DNA from: an uncultured Prevotellaceae bacterium
Lineage (GTDB): Bacteria > Bacteroidota > Bacteroidia > Bacteroidales > Bacteroidaceae
Length of the DNA: 8,156 bases
Assembly (NCBI GenBank): GCA_946187025.1
Contig: CAMHPM010000058.1
Location: 1 to 8,156 of the forward strand
Reading direction: 5' to 3'
Of the stretch, positions 6,667-8,156 are shown in pieces (position 1 is the first letter of the stretch; every line of letters starts with the position of its first letter). The notes under the pieces were generated by a model. That model did not search any database. It was not told the DNA's origin and saw only the letters and a list, made by a program, of their open reading frames with translations. The position numbers were made by a program, and so were the translations under genes.

Positions 6667-7566
6667 CTACGATGGTTGGTGCTTAATCGGTTCCATGTGT
6701 AAGCTTATGTGTGTAGCTTGTCCGAATCGTTCTTTCAGCTTGTGTTCTATTGCCGAGGCACGGTCGTGAGCCTGCCGGAGTGGCATGTCGCCATCCATTC
6801 GTATGTGTGCTTCGATTGCTATCCGGTTGCCTATACGTCGGGTTCTCAGATTGTGTGGCTCGCTTATGTCGGGCACCGATGTGATGATTTCAGCAATCTC
6901 CTGTTCCACTTCTTCCGGCAGCGAGCTTTCGGTCAGTTCGTCGGTGCTTGTCTTCAGCAGTTTGTATGCTACTCTTATCAGCATCAGTCCCACGATAATG
7001 GATGCCGCAGGGTCGAGCACGGTCCATCGGTTGCCGAGCAGTATAGCGCCGCCGATACCTATCGCAGCCCCCACCGATGATAGTGCGTCGCTGCGATGGT
7101 GCCATGCATTGGCAATCATGGCACCCGAGTTGAGAGCTTTGCCGCGTGCTGATGTATATTGATAGAGTATTTCCTTGACTACAATCGACAGCAGGGCAGC
7201 CCACAGAGCCAATGTGCCTGGCGGCTCGAGGTCGATGCCTTCCATCCAGTCGGTCACTTTGTCTGCTGCAGCAATGATTATTCCCACTGCTGCTGCTATC
7301 AGTGCCGTACCGATGATGAACGTGGCAAATGTCTCGAACTTACCATGCCCGTAGTCGTGCGACTGATCCTGGGGCTTGGCACTTACTTTCACAAACACCA
7401 ATACCACGATGTCGGTCACGAAGTCTGACAGCGAGTGAACGGCATCGGCCATCATGGCCGAACTGTGACCCACCACGGCTGCTACGAACTTGAATGCCAC
7501 AAGCAACAAATTGCCAGCACTGCCCCAAAGCGTAACTTTGTATATTTCGTGTTCGCGACGGCTCAT
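6667..7566 (-). CDS. Cation diffusion facilitator (CDF) family metal efflux transporter
   Basis: This 299-residue inner-membrane protein exports a divalent metal in exchange for protons. Six transmembrane helices are expected (about 13-33, 36-58, 79-100, 116-137, 151-176, 182-202), followed by a cytoplasmic regulatory domain (about 208-299) that mediates dimerisation in the family. The transport site is visible as two HxxxD pairs: H44/D48 in DAVHSLSD of helix 2, and H156/D160 in AWHHRSD of helix 5. This His-Asp/His-Asp set is the one found in ZitB and the eukaryotic ZnTs, so zinc is the most likely substrate. YiiP/FieF have Asp-Asp/His-Asp instead, and manganese exporters differ further. The conserved HDYGHGKFE loop is at 70-78. 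Length is normal for the family. No Shine-Dalgarno sequence precedes the ATG at 7566, and upstream lies the octamer array. Whether it shares a message with GH2 is unclear. Confidence 0.92.
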   Translation of the reverse strand: MSRREHEIYKVTLWGSAGNLLLVAFKFVAAVVGHSSAMMADAVHSLSDFVTDIVVLVFVKVSAKPQDQSHDYGHGKFETFATFIIGTALIAAAVGIIIAAADKVTDWMEGIDLEPPGTLALWAALLSIVVKEILYQYTSARGKALNSGAMIANAWHHRSDALSSVGAAIGIGGAILLGNRWTVLDPAASIIVGLMLIRVAYKLLKTSTDELTESSLPEEVEQEIAEIITSVPDISEPHNLRTRRIGNRIAIEAHIRMDGDMPLRQAHDRASAIEHKLKERFGQATHISLHMEPIKHQPS

Positions 7567-7581
7567 ATACTGTTTCTGATA

Positions 7582-7669
7582 TTTGAGTTTCTGAGGTCTT
7601 GAGTTTTTAAGTTTTTAAGTTTTTGCGAGACCTCAAGACCTTAAAACCTCAAAACCTCAACCCCTTAAA
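7582..7669. repeat. Phased inverted array of 8-base repeats between GH2 and CDF genes
   Basis: From 7582 the sequence reads in 8-base steps: TTTGAGTT, TCTGAGGT, CTTGAGTT, TTTAAGTT, TTTAAGTT, TTTGCGAG. From 7630 it switches to the reverse-complement form in the same 8-base register: ACCTCAAG, ACCTTAAA, ACCTCAAA, ACCTCAAC, CCCTTAAA. The consensus is NTTRAGKT and its complement. The two halves give a perfect 10-base inverted repeat: AGGTCTTGAG at 7594-7603 with CTCAAGACCT at 7632-7641, with a 28-base spacer. It lies between the GH2 stop (7672) and the CDF start (7566), so it could form a hairpin in a read-through message. There is no T-run that would make it a standard terminator. Confidence 0.85.
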
Positions 7670-7671
7670 AC

Positions 7672-8156
7672 CTAATCCTCAATCTTTATCGTCACCTCGC
7701 GGTTGTAGGCAGCTGGTTTGGCGCGATATTCGTCGAGTACATATACGCAGGTACAGCCCACACCGGTGGTTGCATAGTCGATGTTGAGGGTGTAGCGGTC
7801 TTTTTGTGGTTGCAGCTGGTATGTGAACTGACTCTTCGTGAGGTTTTCGGTTGTGAACTGATAGGCATTGAAGTTGAACAGCTCGTTCATCGAGATTCTG
7901 ATGCCGTGACCCTCGTTGTCGGCCAGGCGCAGGTAGCGCAGGTCAGTACGTAGTGCGTGGTCTTGCGGCAGGAGGTATGGCTCGTACATGTCTTTCACAG
8001 TCTTCGACCAGATGCCTACCTTGTAGCCGGTCTTGCGGTCGGGATAGTTCTCTTCAGGACCACGGCCGTACCATGTGATGTGGTCGAAGTCGTTGGCCAC
8101 CGAGGTGGTGAATCCGATGCGCGGCAGCATCTCGGGCAGTTTGCCTTGCGGACTCA
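7672..8156 (-). CDS. GH2 beta-galactosidase (LacZ type), C-terminal fragment
   Basis: Only the C-terminal 161 codons are in the window. The frame stays open from the ATG-coded methionine at 8130 to the edge (reading ...SPQGKLPE before MLPRIGFTT), so the methionine is internal and the gene continues to the right. The fragment is the LacZ 'small chain' / domain 5 beta-sandwich. LPEMLPRIGF is followed by the hallmark WYGRGPEENYPDR and DMYEPYLLPQDHALRTDLRYL, all of which align with the end of E. coli LacZ. The catalytic glutamates lie outside the window. The enzyme would hydrolyse terminal beta-galactosides; in Bacteroidales such GH2 proteins are mostly periplasmic, but the signal peptide is out of view. 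The last segment (GVGCTCVYVLDEYRAKP) differs from the GGDDSW-type ending of E. coli LacZ. Stop is TAG at 7674-7672. Confidence 0.9.
   Translation of the reverse strand, partial: SPQGKLPEMLPRIGFTTSVANDFDHITWYGRGPEENYPDRKTGYKVGIWSKTVKDMYEPYLLPQDHALRTDLRYLRLADNEGHGIRISMNELFNFNAYQFTTENLTKSQFTYQLQPQKDRYTLNIDYATTGVGCTCVYVLDEYRAKPAAYNREVTIKIED

Noticed and set aside
7582..7669. A CRISPR array
   Set aside because: The units are 8 bases with no spacers and change orientation in the middle, unlike CRISPR repeats.
1252..8156. A polysaccharide utilization locus
   Set aside because: GH2, GH39 and a sugar-acid carrier are present on one strand, but no SusC, SusD or hybrid sensor is in the window, and a metal exporter interrupts the set.

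Overview
The window looks like an accessory-to-ordinary chromosomal stretch of a gut or oral Bacteroidales bacterium, most likely Prevotella/Segatella-like. Three things point there: a textbook Bacteroidetes promoter (TTTG, 19 bases, TACCTTTG) before the glycosidase gene, almost no Shine-Dalgarno sequences, and a gene set (EFR1-type ferredoxin, LacZ-type GH2, GH39, ExuT-type transporter) typical of that group. No rRNA, tRNA, CRISPR array, transposase or phage gene was seen. No intergenic gap exceeds 172 bases.

Layout. Positions 1-90 are an AT-rich leader made almost entirely of two short heptamer repeat arrays. Positions 91-1211 (+ strand) hold two overlapping genes: a flavodoxin/ferredoxin fusion of the EFR1 type and a small DUF2809-like membrane protein. 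The rest is on the - strand. In transcription order it comprises the C-terminal end of a GH2 beta-galactosidase (from the right edge to 7672), a cation-diffusion-facilitator metal exporter (7566-6667), a secreted GH39-like glycoside hydrolase with a C-terminal sorting-like tail (6532-4460), an ExuT-like MFS sugar-acid transporter with unusual periplasmic inserts (4287-2671), and, 12 bases after it, an exported PQQ-type beta-propeller protein of unknown function (2658-1252) that converges on the DUF2809 gene.

How they may work together. GH39 would release sugars outside the inner membrane and the MFS carrier would import a product. Both genes have the same TACCTTTG -7 element, so coordinated expression is plausible but unproven. 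No SusC/SusD pair or sensor is visible, so this is not a complete polysaccharide utilization locus within the window. The metal exporter looks like an unrelated housekeeping gene between the two glycosidases.

The most unusual non-coding structure is the 88-base region 7582-7669, between the GH2 stop and the metal exporter start. It is a phased array of 8-base units that changes to its own reverse complement half way without losing the 8-base register. I did not find a clearly new multi-gene system.
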